Positions 1 through 9,168 of a stretch of 37,576 nucleotides of DNA are shown here, in pieces. A model generated the notes under the pieces. The model saw only the letters and a program-made list of their open reading frames with translations. It ran no database searches and was not told where the DNA came from. This stretch comes from Rhodospirillaceae bacterium (GTDB lineage: Bacteria; Pseudomonadota; Alphaproteobacteria; Thalassobaculales; Thalassobaculaceae). Location of the stretch: assembly GCA_018699735.1 (NCBI GenBank), contig JABIRP010000365.1, positions 1 through 37,576 of the forward strand, in the 5' to 3' direction. How positions within the stretch are numbered: position 1 is the stretch's first letter; the number at the start of each line of letters is the position of its first letter. A program made the translations under genes and the position numbers.

Positions 1-319
1 CGTCATCGTCGTCTTCGATCTCGTCGTCTCCGTCGACCACGACCGCAGCAACCGCCGCATCGGCATCATCCTCAGACTCGTCATCGGCTGCCTCAGCTTC
101 TTCTACGGCCTCCTCCTCTTCGGATTCAGCCTCGGGCGCCTTAGCTTTTTCGACTTTCTTATCGGCCGGCACATTGCGCGCACGACGGCTTTTAAGGACT
201 GCCTCTGGGTCGAACGCCACCTCGCAGCTCGGACAGACGATCGGTGTCCGGCTGAAATCGTAGTAGCGAGCGCCACAGGCTTGGCAGATCCGCTTAACGC
301 CCCATTCGGGTTTGGCCAC
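1..319 (-). CDS. FYDLN acid domain protein (TIGR02300-type), 3' end cut by window
   Basis: This is a small protein of unknown function, typical of alphaproteobacteria and commonly found beside aroA. The visible 106 residues start with a zinc-ribbon-like module with CxxC pairs at Cys12/Cys15 and Cys29/Cys32 around a YYDFSRTPIVC segment. A basic stretch follows (KSRRARN), then a very acidic Glu/Asp tail that runs off the left edge. I chose the GTG start at 319 because a perfect GGAGG lies 5 nt upstream and because family members begin MAKPE. In-frame ATGs at 346 and 352 would add only a few residues and have no ribosome site. It is divergent from aroA. The family call is firm; any role, perhaps nucleic-acid or protein binding through the zinc ribbon, is inference. 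Confidence 0.88.
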   Translation of the reverse strand, partial: MAKPEWGVKRICQACGARYYDFSRTPIVCPSCEVAFDPEAVLKSRRARNVPADKKVEKAKAPEAESEEEEAVEEAEAADDESEDDADAAVAAVVVDGDDEIEDDDD

Positions 320-492
320 GGGCCCCTCCGGATTGAAATGTGTCATCAACATGAATTTGGCGGGAATATCCACGATGTGCCGCGCAAGTCAAAGCGAAAA
401 TAAGTAATTCTGCGAAATCCCCGGACACGTTGGACCGGTTATGCTAGAGACGGCGCCTGCTGCAAAGGAAATTTCGAACAAGGATCGCAAAG

Positions 493-1821
493 GTGACTTC
501 GTTGAAATCTACCGGCGGTCGACCATTAAAAGGCCGCTTCGTCGTTCCGGGCGACAAATCAATCTCGCATCGCTCGCTCATACTCGGCGGGCTGGCGGTT
601 GGCGAAACCACAATCGAGGGATTGTTGGAAGGCGAGGACGTGCTGGCAACGGCGGATGCGATGCGCATGCTCGGTTCAGAGATCTCGCGCGACGAAAACG
701 GGATCTGGCACGCCCGAGGCGCGGGCATCGGCGGCCTGGCGGAGCCCGAGGACGTAATCGACTGCGGCAACTCCGGCACTGGCGCCCGATTGTTAATGGG
801 CTTGACCGCTGGTCACCCGATCCGGGCCGTCTTCACCGGCGACGCCTCACTCAGGCGACGCCCGATGCTGCGGGTCACCGACCCTCTGACGTTGATGGGC
901 GCTGAGTTTCATGCCCGGCAAGGCGGCCGCCTGCCGATAACGGTTACGGGCGCGACGCGGGCAACCGCGATCCGATATGTTCTGCCGGTCGCTTCAGCTC
1001 AGGTTAAATCTGCGATTATGCTGGCCGGGCTAAATGCCGCTGGCGAGACCACCGTGGTCGAACCACACCCAACCCGCGATCATACCGAGACCATGTTTCA
1101 GCACTTTGGGGTCGAGGTTCGTGTTGTTGATACTCCGGACGGGCGCGAGATCACGATGGTGGGGCAGCCCGAGATTTCCGGCCGTCCGATTGTGGTTCCG
1201 GGCGATCCCTCCTCGGCTGCATTCCCGGCTGTAGCGGCACTGATCACCGAGGGCTCGGAGATCGAGTTGCCCGGCATCGGCATCAATCCACTTCGGTTCG
1301 GGTTGTTCGAGACCTTGGTGGAAATGGGTGCCGATATCGCAATTCACAACCGCCGGACCGAAGCCGGCGAGCCGATCGCCGATTTGACCGTTCGGGCCAG
1401 CGAACTCCAGGGCATCGAGGTTCCGGGCGCGCGAGCGCCGAGCATGATCGACGAGTATCCGATCCTGGCGGTCGCCGCCGCCCGGGCGAGGGGCGTGACA
1501 GTCATGCACGGTGTCGGAGAGCTCAGGGTCAAAGAGAGTGACCGACTGGGCGCCATGGCACGGGGTCTCGCGGCTTGCGGCGTCCGGGTCGAGGAAACCG
1601 AAGACACGCTCACGGTCCATGGCGGTAATCGGATCGAGGGCGGGGCGACGATAGAAGCCGACCTCGATCACCGCATCGCCATGGCATTCCTGGTCCTGGG
1701 CCTTGCCGCCGAGCAAGCGGTCGAAATTGACGACGCCAGTCCGATCGACACCAGCTTTCCCGGCTTCGCGGACGCGATGCGATCGCTGGGCGGCACGTTC
1801 GAGGCAGGAGATGTATCATGA
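493..1821 (+). CDS. aroA: 3-phosphoshikimate 1-carboxyvinyltransferase (EPSP synthase)
   Basis: Sixth step of the shikimate pathway: it transfers the enolpyruvyl group of PEP to shikimate-3-phosphate in the cytoplasm. The 442-residue length fits the family. Visible signatures are PGDKSISHR (residues 19-27), GNSGTGARL (92-100), [10 protein letters not shown] (116-125), SAQVKSA, and a C-terminal RVKESDRL and DHRIAM. The overall pattern resembles class II enzymes such as the Agrobacterium CP4 type. The residue aligned with CP4 Ala100 is Gly95 here. Start is GTG, with an AAGGA about a dozen bases upstream; a longer unrelated frame from 441 is spurious. The stop overlaps the cmk start (ATGA), so the two are probably translationally coupled. 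Confidence 0.97.
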   Translation: MTSLKSTGGRPLKGRFVVPGDKSISHRSLILGGLAVGETTIEGLLEGEDVLATADAMRMLGSEISRDENGIWHARGAGIGGLAEPEDVIDCGNSGTGARLLMGLTAGHPIRAVFTGDASLRRRPMLRVTDPLTLMGAEFHARQGGRLPITVTGATRATAIRYVLPVASAQVKSAIMLAGLNAAGETTVVEPHPTRDHTETMFQHFGVEVRVVDTPDGREITMVGQPEISGRPIVVPGDPSSAAFPAVAALITEGSEIELPGIGINPLRFGLFETLVEMGADIAIHNRRTEAGEPIADLTVRASELQGIEVPGARAPSMIDEYPILAVAAARARGVTVMHGVGELRVKESDRLGAMARGLAACGVRVEETEDTLTVHGGNRIEGGATIEADLDHRIAMAFLVLGLAAEQAVEIDDASPIDTSFPGFADAMRSLGGTFEAGDVS

Positions 1822-2441
1822 TCATCGCCATCGACGGGCCCGCCGCATCCGGCAAAGGCACGGTTGCCAAACGACTGGCAGCGCATTTCGCCTATCCCCA
1901 CCTCGACACCGGGGCCCTCTATCGCGCGGTTGGACTGACCGTATTGCGCCAAGGCCTGGACCCAAATGACGCGGCAGCAGCAACCGAAGCCGCGCGCGGC
2001 TTGGATCCAGCCATCATCGACGACCCGGAAATCCGCTCCGGTGAAGCAGGTGCCGCAGCGTCGAAGGTGGCTATCGTGGGTGCCGTACGCGAGGCGTTGC
2101 TCGCCTTCCAGCGCGACTTCGCCGCCCGCCCACCGGGTGCGGTTTTGGACGGACGCGACATTGCAACGGTCATCTGCCCCGGTGCCGAACGGAAGATCTT
2201 CGTCACCGCCTCGGTCGAGGAGCGTGCGAACCGAAGGCTGAAAGAGTTGCTAGGTCGGGGCGAGGCCGCTATATATGCGCGCGTTCTGGCAGATCTTAGA
2301 GAAAGAGACGCTCGGGACGCGGGCCGAGAGGATGCGCCAATGATCCAGGCAGCCGATGCGTATCTTCTGGATACGACGACGCTGGACGCAGATCAGGCGT
2401 TTGCCAAGGCCTTAGCATTCGTTACCGATGGCACTAGGTGA
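1818..2441 (+). CDS. cmk: (d)CMP kinase
   Basis: Phosphorylates CMP and dCMP with ATP for nucleotide synthesis. The 207-residue protein begins with the P-loop GPAASGKGT (residues 7-15), followed by DTGALYRAV (36-44). It also has the LDGRDIAT motif and the late RDARD segment typical of bacterial Cmk. The ATG overlaps the aroA stop by four bases. The order aroA-cmk-rpsA is widely conserved in proteobacteria. Confidence 0.96.
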   Translation: MIIAIDGPAASGKGTVAKRLAAHFAYPHLDTGALYRAVGLTVLRQGLDPNDAAAATEAARGLDPAIIDDPEIRSGEAGAAASKVAIVGAVREALLAFQRDFAARPPGAVLDGRDIATVICPGAERKIFVTASVEERANRRLKELLGRGEAAIYARVLADLRERDARDAGREDAPMIQAADAYLLDTTTLDADQAFAKALAFVTDGTR

Positions 2442-2469
2442 CGCTTGAACTTCTGTGCGAATAAAACCC

Positions 2470-2498
2470 GTCGGCCTTTACCAAGGTCCCAGGCCGAC
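2470..2498 (+). other. 8-bp hairpin after cmk
   Basis: GTCGGCCT (2470-2477) pairs perfectly with AGGCCGAC (2491-2498) across a 13-nt loop, 29 bases after the cmk stop. There is no T-tract, so it is at best a weak terminator or a 3'-end stabiliser. It could also be the first element of the rpsA leader. Confidence 0.5.
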
Positions 2499-2534
2499 AC
2501 CTGAAACCAAACCGGCCGCTGACGGTACTCAGCA

Positions 2535-2580
2535 GTCCTTTCCCCGGACCGGGCAGGACGCTCTGGAGTGGAAACTCCAG
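2535..2580 (+). promoter_or_regulatory. Paired hairpins in the rpsA leader
   Basis: Two stem-loops follow one another in the 233-bp cmk-rpsA spacer. The first pairs GTCCT (2535-2539) with AGGAC (2555-2559), with an inner CCC/GGG closing a GGACC loop. The second is CTGGAGT (2563-2569) with ACTCCAG (2574-2580), closing a GGAA tetraloop. Both loops contain GGA. No clear sigma70 promoter was found in the spacer. A role in rpsA control is inference. Confidence 0.4.
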
Positions 2581-2674
2581 AGGCACGCTGTTCCAGACCA
2601 TACCGCCAGTTTGCTGATTGAACCGTTGTCCACGCAGTTGCGCGGGCGCGATACGTTATCCCTAAGGAGTTTTC

Positions 2675-4402
2675 ATGGCTGAAATGGCCACTGCGGAAAT
2701 GCCCGCACTCGAAGAAGATTTTGCCGCCATGTTGGAAGAGTCTTTTGGTGACCACCCCTCGATCGAGGGCAGCGTCGTCAAAGGTATCGTGATTTCCGTG
2801 GACGGCGACGCGGCAACTATCGACGTCGGACTGAAGTCCGAAGGTCGGGTGTCGTTGAGAGAATTTGCCCAAGCCGGCCAGTCGACCGAACTTAAGGCCG
2901 GCGACACCGTCGAGGTTTATGTCGAACGCATGGAGGATCGCAACGGCGAGGCCATGCTGAGCCGGGATAAGGCCAAGCGCGAGGAAGCCTGGGCCGTACT
3001 CGAGACCGCCTTCGACGACGCCGAGCGCGTCACCGGCACCATCTTCGGCCGGGTCAAGGGTGGCTTTACCGTTGATCTGTCCGGCGCCGTGGCCTTCCTG
3101 CCCGGTAGCCAGGTCGATATCCGTCCGGTTCGCGACATCGGCCCGCTGATGGGCACGCCGCAACCGTTCCAGATCCTCAAAATGGATCGTCGTCGCGGCA
3201 ACATCGTTGTCTCGCGTCGTGCGGTACTCGAGGAATCACGGGCTGAGGCACGCTCGGAGCTGATCGCCAACCTCAAGGAAGGCCAGGTTCTCCAGGGTGT
3301 GGTTAAGAACATCACCGATTACGGCGCTTTCGTCGATCTCGGCGGTGTAGACGGCCTGTTGCACGTCACCGATATTGCCTGGCGTCGCATCAACCACCCG
3401 ACCGAAGCTCTGCAAATCGGCCAGACTGTGGATGTCCAGGTTATCCGCTTCAACCCGGAAACCCAACGCATCTCGCTTGGCATGAAGCAGCTGCAGGCCG
3501 ATCCGTGGGAAGGCGTCGAGGCCAAGTATCCGGTGGGTACCAAGTTCTCCGGCCGGGTGACCAACATCACCGACTACGGCGCCTTCGTCGAGCTGGAGCC
3601 GGGCATTGAGGGCCTGGTGCACGTCTCGGAGATGAGCTGGACCAAGAAGAACGTCCATCCGGGCAAGATCGTCTCCACCTCCCAGGAGGTCGACGTGATG
3701 GTGCTCGATGTGGATCCGGTCAAACGCCGCATTTCTCTCGGTCTCAAGCAGACCATGTCGAACCCGTGGGACGAGTTCGTCGAGAAGTTCCCGGTTGGTG
3801 CCGAGATCGAAGGCGAGGTCAAGAACATCACCGAGTTCGGTCTGTTCGTTGGCCTCTCCGGCGAAATCGACGGCATGGTTCATCTCTCCGATCTCGATTG
3901 GGAGACCCCGGGCGAAGAAGCCCTCAAGGTCTACACCAAGGGTGAGATGGTCAAAGCCAAGGTGCTGGATGTCGACACCCAAAAAGAGCGCATCTCGCTC
4001 GGCATCAAGCAACTGACCGACGATCCGTTCGCTGCCGGTACCGGTGAGTTGAAGCGAGGCTCGGTCGTGACCTGCACGGTCACCGCGCTCACCGACGGCG
4101 GCATCGAGGTGTCGATCGGCGAGGGCATGCCTGGCTTTATCCGCAAGTCGGATCTGTCTCGCGAACGTTCCGAGCAGCGCTCGGACCGGTTTGCGGTCGG
4201 TGAGAAGGTTGACGCCAAGGTCACCCAGATCGATGCCAAGACCCGTCGCCTTACCCTCTCCATCAAGGCTCGCGAGGCCGAGGAAGAGAAGAAGGCAATG
4301 GCCGAGTACGGCTCTTCTGACAGCGGCGCCAGCCTGGGTGATATCCTAGGTGCGGCCCTAAAGCAGAAGGAAGACTCACAGTCAGACGATGACGAGGAAT
4401 AA
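2675..4402 (+). CDS. rpsA: 30S ribosomal protein S1
   Basis: Ribosome-associated mRNA-binding protein needed to start translation on most mRNAs. The 575 residues contain six S1 (OB-fold) repeats at roughly 32-100, 118-185, 203-272, 289-360, 375-447 and 460-533. Repeats 3 to 5 are the most regular, with motifs such as NITDYGAFVDLGG and RISLGMKQ. The tail is acidic and ends in DDDEE. AAGGAG lies 6 nt before the ATG, which fixes the start. It is expressed from a long structured leader and ends at a strong terminator. Confidence 0.98.
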   Translation: MAEMATAEMPALEEDFAAMLEESFGDHPSIEGSVVKGIVISVDGDAATIDVGLKSEGRVSLREFAQAGQSTELKAGDTVEVYVERMEDRNGEAMLSRDKAKREEAWAVLETAFDDAERVTGTIFGRVKGGFTVDLSGAVAFLPGSQVDIRPVRDIGPLMGTPQPFQILKMDRRRGNIVVSRRAVLEESRAEARSELIANLKEGQVLQGVVKNITDYGAFVDLGGVDGLLHVTDIAWRRINHPTEALQIGQTVDVQVIRFNPETQRISLGMKQLQADPWEGVEAKYPVGTKFSGRVTNITDYGAFVELEPGIEGLVHVSEMSWTKKNVHPGKIVSTSQEVDVMVLDVDPVKRRISLGLKQTMSNPWDEFVEKFPVGAEIEGEVKNITEFGLFVGLSGEIDGMVHLSDLDWETPGEEALKVYTKGEMVKAKVLDVDTQKERISLGIKQLTDDPFAAGTGELKRGSVVTCTVTALTDGGIEVSIGEGMPGFIRKSDLSRERSEQRSDRFAVGEKVDAKVTQIDAKTRRLTLSIKAREAEEEKKAMAEYGSSDSGASLGDILGAALKQKEDSQSDDDEE

Positions 4403-4430
4403 TCCTCCTCCAATCGACTTGATCTGATCG

Positions 4431-4465
4431 AACCGCCGCCCCAACCCAGGGGCGGCGGTTTCGAT
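4431..4465 (+). terminator. Rho-independent terminator of rpsA
   Basis: A perfect 12-bp stem, AACCGCCGCCCC (4431-4442) with GGGGCGGCGGTT (4449-4460), closes a 6-nt loop 28 bases after the rpsA stop. The following bases are only moderately T-rich, but the stem is very stable. Confidence 0.85.
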
Positions 4466-4637
4466 TCTCCCCCCAATTCTAGGGTCTTTCTTGGAAATCC
4501 CTTTCAATAGAAACACTTATACTTGACGATGAGGCTCCACGTTGGCATCCTTTAGGCGCTTGGGAGGGAGGCCTTGCCGCATTTGCGGGTAATGGGCACC
4601 CGTGACGACGCGCGGCAAGCGGGGAGATACCGACACC

Positions 4638-4922
4638 ATGACTAAATCCGAGCTGATTTTAAGGCTGTCGGAGGCCAATCCTCACCTCTATCAGCGTGAT
4701 GTGGAGCGGATTGTCTCAACGATTTTCGACGAGGTCTCCTGGGCAATGGCGCGCGGTGATCGCGTGGAATTGCGCGGGTTTGGTGCCTTTTCGGTTAAAA
4801 AACGCGAAGCCCGTATCGGCCGCAATCCGCGAACCGGGACCGCCGTATCGGTGAAAGAAAAATTCGTCCCCTTCTTTAAGACCGGCAAGCAGTTGCGAGA
4901 ACGTCTGAACGATAACGATTGA
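4638..4922 (+). CDS. ihfB: Integration host factor subunit beta
   Basis: DNA-bending nucleoid protein that works as a heterodimer with IhfA. The 94 residues from this ATG match the family length and start (MTKSELI). They carry the [13 protein letters not shown] helix, the GRGFGAF-like segment ([12 protein letters not shown]), and the DNA-inserting arm RIGRNPRTG. An in-frame GTG at 4602 would add 12 unconserved residues. GGGGAG lies 11 nt before the chosen ATG. The spacer 4466-4637 holds a TTGACG about 100 bases upstream but no convincing -10, so I do not call a promoter. Confidence 0.95.
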   Translation: MTKSELILRLSEANPHLYQRDVERIVSTIFDEVSWAMARGDRVELRGFGAFSVKKREARIGRNPRTGTAVSVKEKFVPFFKTGKQLRERLNDND

Positions 4923-4927
4923 GTATG

Positions 4928-4942
4928 GGGCGAGTATCGCCC
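4928..4942 (+). other. Short hairpin after ihfB; rest of spacer empty
   Basis: GGGCGA and TCGCCC pair perfectly over a GTA loop just after the ihfB stop. There is no T-run, so termination here is uncertain. The rest of the 244-bp spacer to 5166 shows no gene, RNA or clear promoter. Confidence 0.35.
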
Positions 4943-5166
4943 GCTGAATTCCATCGTCCCCGGCTTGATCCACTGACGTCTGGTTCGATCTCCCTTAATC
5001 ACAAACGCTTCCCGGAAGACGCGGAGCGGCTATCCGGGTTCCAGGGCCGCATGCTCTGTGCCTACCACCCCGGGTCTCTGTCTCGGCTGCGCCAAACCAG
5101 GAATCGGACAATTTGGCAGCAATAGTGGGCGTTGCCCAAACTACCGGCCCTACAAGGAACCAAGCC

Positions 5167-5787
5167 ATGTACGTCCCAAAGCCCTTTCTGATCGAAGACC
5201 GGTCGGCGCAGCACGACCTCATCGATGCAAACCCGCTAGGCATAATGATCAGAGTTGAGGAAGATCGGCCGAGGCTCGCTCACATCCCCTTCGTGCTCGA
5301 CCGCGAGGTCGGCACGCTTGGACGTCTACGCTGTCACGTGGCCCGGGCCAACCCGCTCTGGGAAACCATCGAGGCCGATGCACGCGTTACCATCGCCTTT
5401 CAGGGGGCTGAAAGCTACATCTCGCCCGATTGGTACGAAACCCGGACCCTGGTGCCGACCTGGAACTATGAAGCGGTCGAGGCCCAGGGCCAGGCACGGA
5501 TCATGAGCGCAGAGGATACTTATGCCTTGATCGTCGACCTCAGTGCGCAGGAAGAAGAAAAGCTGCGCCCGAAATCACCATGGAAGATCGAAAAAGTTCC
5601 AGAGAAGCAGGCCCAGGCCCTGCTCCGGGCCATCGTCGGCATTGAGATTGATCTGACCGAACTCACCGGCAAGCGAAAGATGTCGCAAAATCGAAGCGCA
5701 GAAGACCGAGCCGGAGTGGCCTCCGCGTTGCGTTTGCTTGGCGGAGACGCCAGCGAGGCCGTTGCGGATTTGATCAATCCGAGCTAG
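5167..5787 (+). CDS. PaiB-like FMN-binding protein
   Basis: The 206-residue protein has the PaiB / FMN-binding negative regulator pattern. It begins MYVPKPF, continues with DANPLGIMIR and HIPFVLDRE near residues 40-65, and has the core segment SPDWYETRTLVPTWNYEAVEAQG around residues 98-120. Family members fold like pyridoxamine-phosphate oxidases and bind FMN. In Bacillus, PaiB was linked to repression of protease and sporulation genes, but most homologues are uncharacterised. The ATG at 5167 fits the family start and has AAGGA 10 bases upstream. It sits alone between ihfB and lapA, which are often closer neighbours in alphaproteobacteria, so this could be an insertion (inference). Confidence 0.85.
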   Translation: MYVPKPFLIEDRSAQHDLIDANPLGIMIRVEEDRPRLAHIPFVLDREVGTLGRLRCHVARANPLWETIEADARVTIAFQGAESYISPDWYETRTLVPTWNYEAVEAQGQARIMSAEDTYALIVDLSAQEEEKLRPKSPWKIEKVPEKQAQALLRAIVGIEIDLTELTGKRKMSQNRSAEDRAGVASALRLLGGDASEAVADLINPS

Positions 5788-5862
5788 CGGGTCGCCTGTT
5801 CAAGCAGGGATCTGCGATGTACACTCCGCCCCTCACGCAACCAAACCTTTTCGGAGCCTGAT

Positions 5863-6282
5863 ATGGGCAATGGATCAGGGCTCACCCGCTTGGTGAGCAG
5901 TCTCATCACCATACCGACCACCATCGTGGTGATCCTGTTCGCTATATCCAACCGTGGAACGGTAGAGGTGCGACTGTGGCCGTTGCCAGCCGAAGTGGAC
6001 ACCCCCATATACGTGTTGGCGCTCGTAACGTTGGCCCTTGGGGTCTTGTTCGGTGGGGTCGTGGCCTGGTTGTCCGGTGGCGCGCAACGCCGGCGCCTGC
6101 GGCAGGCCGAGAGGCGCGCGGCACGGCTGGAGACCGAATTGAGCCAAACCAAAAGCGAACTCAAGGCGGCACGCCAAACTACTGACGCGGGGACTAATAC
6201 AGGGACTAATACGGGGACTAATACCGGGGCTACACCGGCTTTACCGGCACCGGCCAAGAACATGACCCGTCTCGCATCCTGA
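5863..6282 (+). CDS. LapA domain (DUF1049) inner-membrane protein
   Basis: A 139-residue protein with two predicted membrane helices (about 11-30 and 48-69), as in LapA/YciS-type proteins. In enterobacteria these help assemble lipopolysaccharide. The region after the second helix is a basic coiled coil (RRRLRQAERRAARLETELSQTKSELKAA). Then comes a low-complexity TNTG repeat encoded by 12-bp tandem copies, and a Pro/Ala tail. GGAG lies 6 nt before the ATG. It is the apparent first gene of the run into trpF. Confidence 0.85.
   Translation: MGNGSGLTRLVSSLITIPTTIVVILFAISNRGTVEVRLWPLPAEVDTPIYVLALVTLALGVLFGGVVAWLSGGAQRRRLRQAERRAARLETELSQTKSELKAARQTTDAGTNTGTNTGTNTGATPALPAPAKNMTRLAS
6190..6237 (+). 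repeat. 12-bp tandem repeat inside lapA
   Basis: Three near-identical copies of GGGACTAATACN (6190-6201, 6202-6213, 6214-6225) are followed by a diverged fourth (6226-6237). They encode TNTG in frame in the cytoplasmic tail. The copies are almost identical at silent positions, which suggests recent slippage. Confidence 0.9.
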
Positions 6283-6309
6283 TCCGGCGAGCTGAGGTAG
6301 GAAAAACCA

Positions 6310-6966
6310 ATGCAGGTCAAGATCTGCGGCATTAATGATGAAACCGCGCTCGACGCAGCCGTCGCGACAGGCGCGAGCCATGTCGGCTTCAACTTCTTTC
6401 CGCCTTCACCACGTGCTGTCCTACCGGACGAAGCTGGGCGATTGGCAAAGAGACTACCGGACGAAATTGAACGAGTAGCGCTCTTCGTCGACCCGGACGA
6501 CGCTTTGATCGAGGCGGTTATCGCTGCGCTACATCCAGACCTGCTGCAATTGCACGGTAGCGAAAGCCCGGAACGGGTTGCCGAGATCAAGCAACGCTTC
6601 GGGGTTCGGGTCATGAAGGCTGTCAAAGTCTCAGGCCGTGAGGACATCGAAATCGCCATCAGTTACGACGGCATCGCCGACATGATCCTGTTTGATGCTA
6701 AAGCGCCCAAGGATATGAAGGGCGCACTTCCCGGCGGCAATGGATTGGTCTTCGATTGGGATTTGATCGCGCATTATCGCGGACAGACACCTTGGATGTT
6801 GTCCGGCGGTCTCGATGCAGAAAACGTCAGCGAAGCGATCCGTATCACAGGGGCTAAAGCGGTGGATACCGCCTCCGGAGCCGAGGATCGACCGGGGGTT
6901 AAAAACCCGACGAAGATCAAAGCATTTGTTGCGGCCGCAACCGCTGTTCAGTCGGCGCTCAGGTAA
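6310..6966 (+). CDS. trpF: Phosphoribosylanthranilate isomerase
   Basis: Third step of tryptophan synthesis: an Amadori rearrangement of phosphoribosylanthranilate to CdRP. The 218-residue TIM barrel begins MQVKICGI and carries the catalytic pair Cys6 and Asp129 (LFDAK). LLQLHGSE (78-85) and the phosphate-binding SGGL and DTASGAE segments also match. It lies 27 bases after lapA and leads the trpF-trpB-trpA run. Confidence 0.97.
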   Translation: MQVKICGINDETALDAAVATGASHVGFNFFPPSPRAVLPDEAGRLAKRLPDEIERVALFVDPDDALIEAVIAALHPDLLQLHGSESPERVAEIKQRFGVRVMKAVKVSGREDIEIAISYDGIADMILFDAKAPKDMKGALPGGNGLVFDWDLIAHYRGQTPWMLSGGLDAENVSEAIRITGAKAVDTASGAEDRPGVKNPTKIKAFVAAATAVQSALR

Positions 6967-7019
6967 GTCGGTTATCACGTGCATCAAAGCCGCTACAGCG
7001 CTTGCCTTGACGGGGGCCC

Positions 7020-7036
7020 GCCCGCATTATGCGGGC
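7020..7036 (+). other. Hairpin between trpF and trpB
   Basis: GCCCGC (7020-7025) and GCGGGC (7031-7036) pair around ATTAT and are followed by TTGTT. The shape resembles a weak intrinsic terminator inside the trp run, about 36 bases before trpB. It might lower read-through or set an mRNA processing point. No leader peptide rich in Trp codons is visible. Confidence 0.4.
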
Positions 7037-7072
7037 TTGTTCACACTAGCCGAAGACAGGGGCTGACGGCCG

Positions 7073-8302
7073 ATGGCTGACACCACCGCGACACCCAACA
7101 CCTTTCGCAGCGGACCCAACGAGACGGGCCATTTCGGCACGTTCGGCGGGCGGTTCGTCGCTGAAACGCTGATGCCTCTCATCCTCGACGTCGAGAAAGC
7201 CTATGAGGCGGCCAAGAAAGATCCCTCCTTTCAGGCCGACATCGAGTATTACCACAAACACTATATCGGCCGTCCGAGTGCGCTTTACTTTGCATCCCGC
7301 CTGACCGAGCATTTTGGCGGCGGTAAGCTGTACTTCAAACGCGACGAGCTGAACCACACGGGCGCACATAAGATCAACAACGTCATGGGTCAGGCCCTGG
7401 TCGCCAGGCGTATGGGCAAAACCAAGATCATTGCCGAGACAGGTGCCGGTCAACATGGGGTTGCCACGGCGACAGCCTGCGCTCTGTTCGGAATGGAGTG
7501 CGAGGTTTTCATGGGCGCCGTCGACGTGGCGCGCCAGAAACCCAATGTCGATCGCATGCGTCTGCTCGGTGCCAAGGTCCATTCGGTTACCGCCGGGTCA
7601 TCGACCTTGAAGGACGCGATGAACGAGGCGCTTCGGTATTGGGTCTCAAAGGCGGAGACGCATTTCTACATCATCGGCACGGTCGCCGGCCCGCATCCCT
7701 ATCCGGCCATGGTGCGCGACTTTCAATGCATCATCGGCGAGGAAGTGCGCTGGCAGCTTGAGGAGGCCGAAGGACGCCTGCCCGACACGTTGGTGGCCTG
7801 TATCGGCGGCGGCTCGAACGCCATGGGCCTGTTTCATCCCTTCCTCGACGACGAGGGAGTGGAAATCTACGGCGTTGAGGCGGCTGGACACGGTATCGAA
7901 ACCGGTGAACACGCGGCCTCACTTACCGGCGGTCGCCCGGGCATTTTGCATGGCAATCGAACCTATCTGCTGCAGAACGACGATGGCCAGATCACCGAAG
8001 CGCATTCGATCTCGGCCGGGCTTGACTACCCCGGTATAGGCCCCGAACACTCTTGGCTGAACGATATCGGGCGGGTGAAGTACGTTAGCGCCACCGACGA
8101 ACAAGCCCTCGAGTCTTTCGCTCTTTGTTCTCGCCTGGAGGGGATCATTCCAGCCCTGGAGCCTAGTCATGCGCTGGCTTTCGTTGGCCGCATGATCGGT
8201 GATCTGCCGAAAGATCATATCGTGGTCATGAACATGTGCGGCCGCGGCGACAAGGATCTGGAGGCGGTTCTGCCTCGTCTGGAAACCATGGGTTTGCTCT
8301 GA
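7073..8302 (+). CDS. trpB: Tryptophan synthase beta chain
   Basis: Condenses indole with serine using pyridoxal phosphate, in the alpha2-beta2 complex with TrpA. The 409 residues include [14 protein letters not shown] with the PLP lysine at Lys100, [13 protein letters not shown], and the phosphate-binding GGGSNAMG. It ends one base before the trpA start, so the subunits are probably coupled in translation. Confidence 0.98.
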   Translation: MADTTATPNTFRSGPNETGHFGTFGGRFVAETLMPLILDVEKAYEAAKKDPSFQADIEYYHKHYIGRPSALYFASRLTEHFGGGKLYFKRDELNHTGAHKINNVMGQALVARRMGKTKIIAETGAGQHGVATATACALFGMECEVFMGAVDVARQKPNVDRMRLLGAKVHSVTAGSSTLKDAMNEALRYWVSKAETHFYIIGTVAGPHPYPAMVRDFQCIIGEEVRWQLEEAEGRLPDTLVACIGGGSNAMGLFHPFLDDEGVEIYGVEAAGHGIETGEHAASLTGGRPGILHGNRTYLLQNDDGQITEAHSISAGLDYPGIGPEHSWLNDIGRVKYVSATDEQALESFALCSRLEGIIPALEPSHALAFVGRMIGDLPKDHIVVMNMCGRGDKDLEAVLPRLETMGLL

Positions 8303-8303
8303 T

Positions 8304-9140
8304 ATGGCCTATACCGAGAACCGACTGACCCGTCTATTCGACCGGTTGAAGGGTGAGAACCGAGGCGCGCTGGGCATCTTCATTACCGCCGGCGATCCGG
8401 ATTTCGACACCTCGCTCGCGATTATGCAGGGCCTGCCAGGCGCTGGCGCCGATATGATTGAGTTCGGCATGCCGTTCTCCGATCCAATGGCCGACGGCCC
8501 GGCGGTCCAAGCCGCCAGCTTGCGTGCGTTGAGTTCTGGTGCCTCTCTGGCCCGAACCCTTGAAATGGTGCGGGTCTTCAGGGCCGATGATCAGAGTACG
8601 CCGATCGTCCTGATGGGCTACTACAATCCGATCTATAGCTACGGCGTTGACCGGTTCCTCGACGATGCAATTTCCGCCGGGGCTGACGGACTGATCGTCG
8701 TCGATTTACCGCCAGAAGAAGACCGGGAGCTTTGTATTCCAGCTGTCGAACTTGGCCTGCCCTTCGTCCGCTTGGCAACCCCGACAACCGATGCGAAGCG
8801 TCTTCCGGCAGTTCTCAAAAACACCTCCGGTTTCATCTATTATGTTTCGATCATGGGCGTCACCGGGACAAAGGACGTGCCGACCGACTTGGTGCGCGCC
8901 GCCGTCGCCAGACTGCGTGATCACACCGATATACCGATCGGGGTCGGCTTTGGCATCAAAACGCCGGAGCAAGCGGCCGGCGTTGCACGTGAGGCCGATG
9001 CCGCAATCGTCGGCACGGCGGTTGTCGACATCATCAAGGCCAATTTGGATGAGAACGGAAAAGCGACTGCACCGACAGCTCAATCGGTGATCGACTTCGT
9101 CGGCCAACTTGCCGATGGCGTCCGTTCCGCCAGGCTTTGA
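8304..9140 (+). CDS. trpA: Tryptophan synthase alpha chain
   Basis: Cleaves indole-3-glycerol phosphate and passes indole to TrpB. The 278-residue TIM barrel has the catalytic Glu53 ([11 protein letters not shown]) and Asp64 (ADGP). [10 protein letters not shown] and the phosphate-binding GVGFGI segment also match. It starts one base after the trpB stop. The order trpF-trpB-trpA-accD-folC is a known proteobacterial arrangement. Confidence 0.98.
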   Translation: MAYTENRLTRLFDRLKGENRGALGIFITAGDPDFDTSLAIMQGLPGAGADMIEFGMPFSDPMADGPAVQAASLRALSSGASLARTLEMVRVFRADDQSTPIVLMGYYNPIYSYGVDRFLDDAISAGADGLIVVDLPPEEDRELCIPAVELGLPFVRLATPTTDAKRLPAVLKNTSGFIYYVSIMGVTGTKDVPTDLVRAAVARLRDHTDIPIGVGFGIKTPEQAAGVAREADAAIVGTAVVDIIKANLDENGKATAPTAQSVIDFVGQLADGVRSARL

Positions 9141-9168
9141 TGGCTACATGAGATCGGGAGAATAGGCG

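Noticed and set aside
1030-1716. Minus-strand open frame of 228 codons
   Set aside because: It is antisense to aroA, with no family features or ribosome site.
3236-4012. Minus-strand open frame of 258 codons
   Set aside because: It is antisense to the repeated S1 domains of rpsA. Its internal repeats mirror rpsA and it has no domain of its own.
4531-4560. Promoter for ihfB at TTGACG
   Set aside because: The -35 is good, but the base group 17 bases downstream (CATCCT) is a poor -10.
5784-6659. Minus-strand open frame of 291 codons
   Set aside because: It overlaps lapA and trpF on the other strand. The repeated VLVPVLVP stretch is the antisense of the lapA 12-bp repeat.
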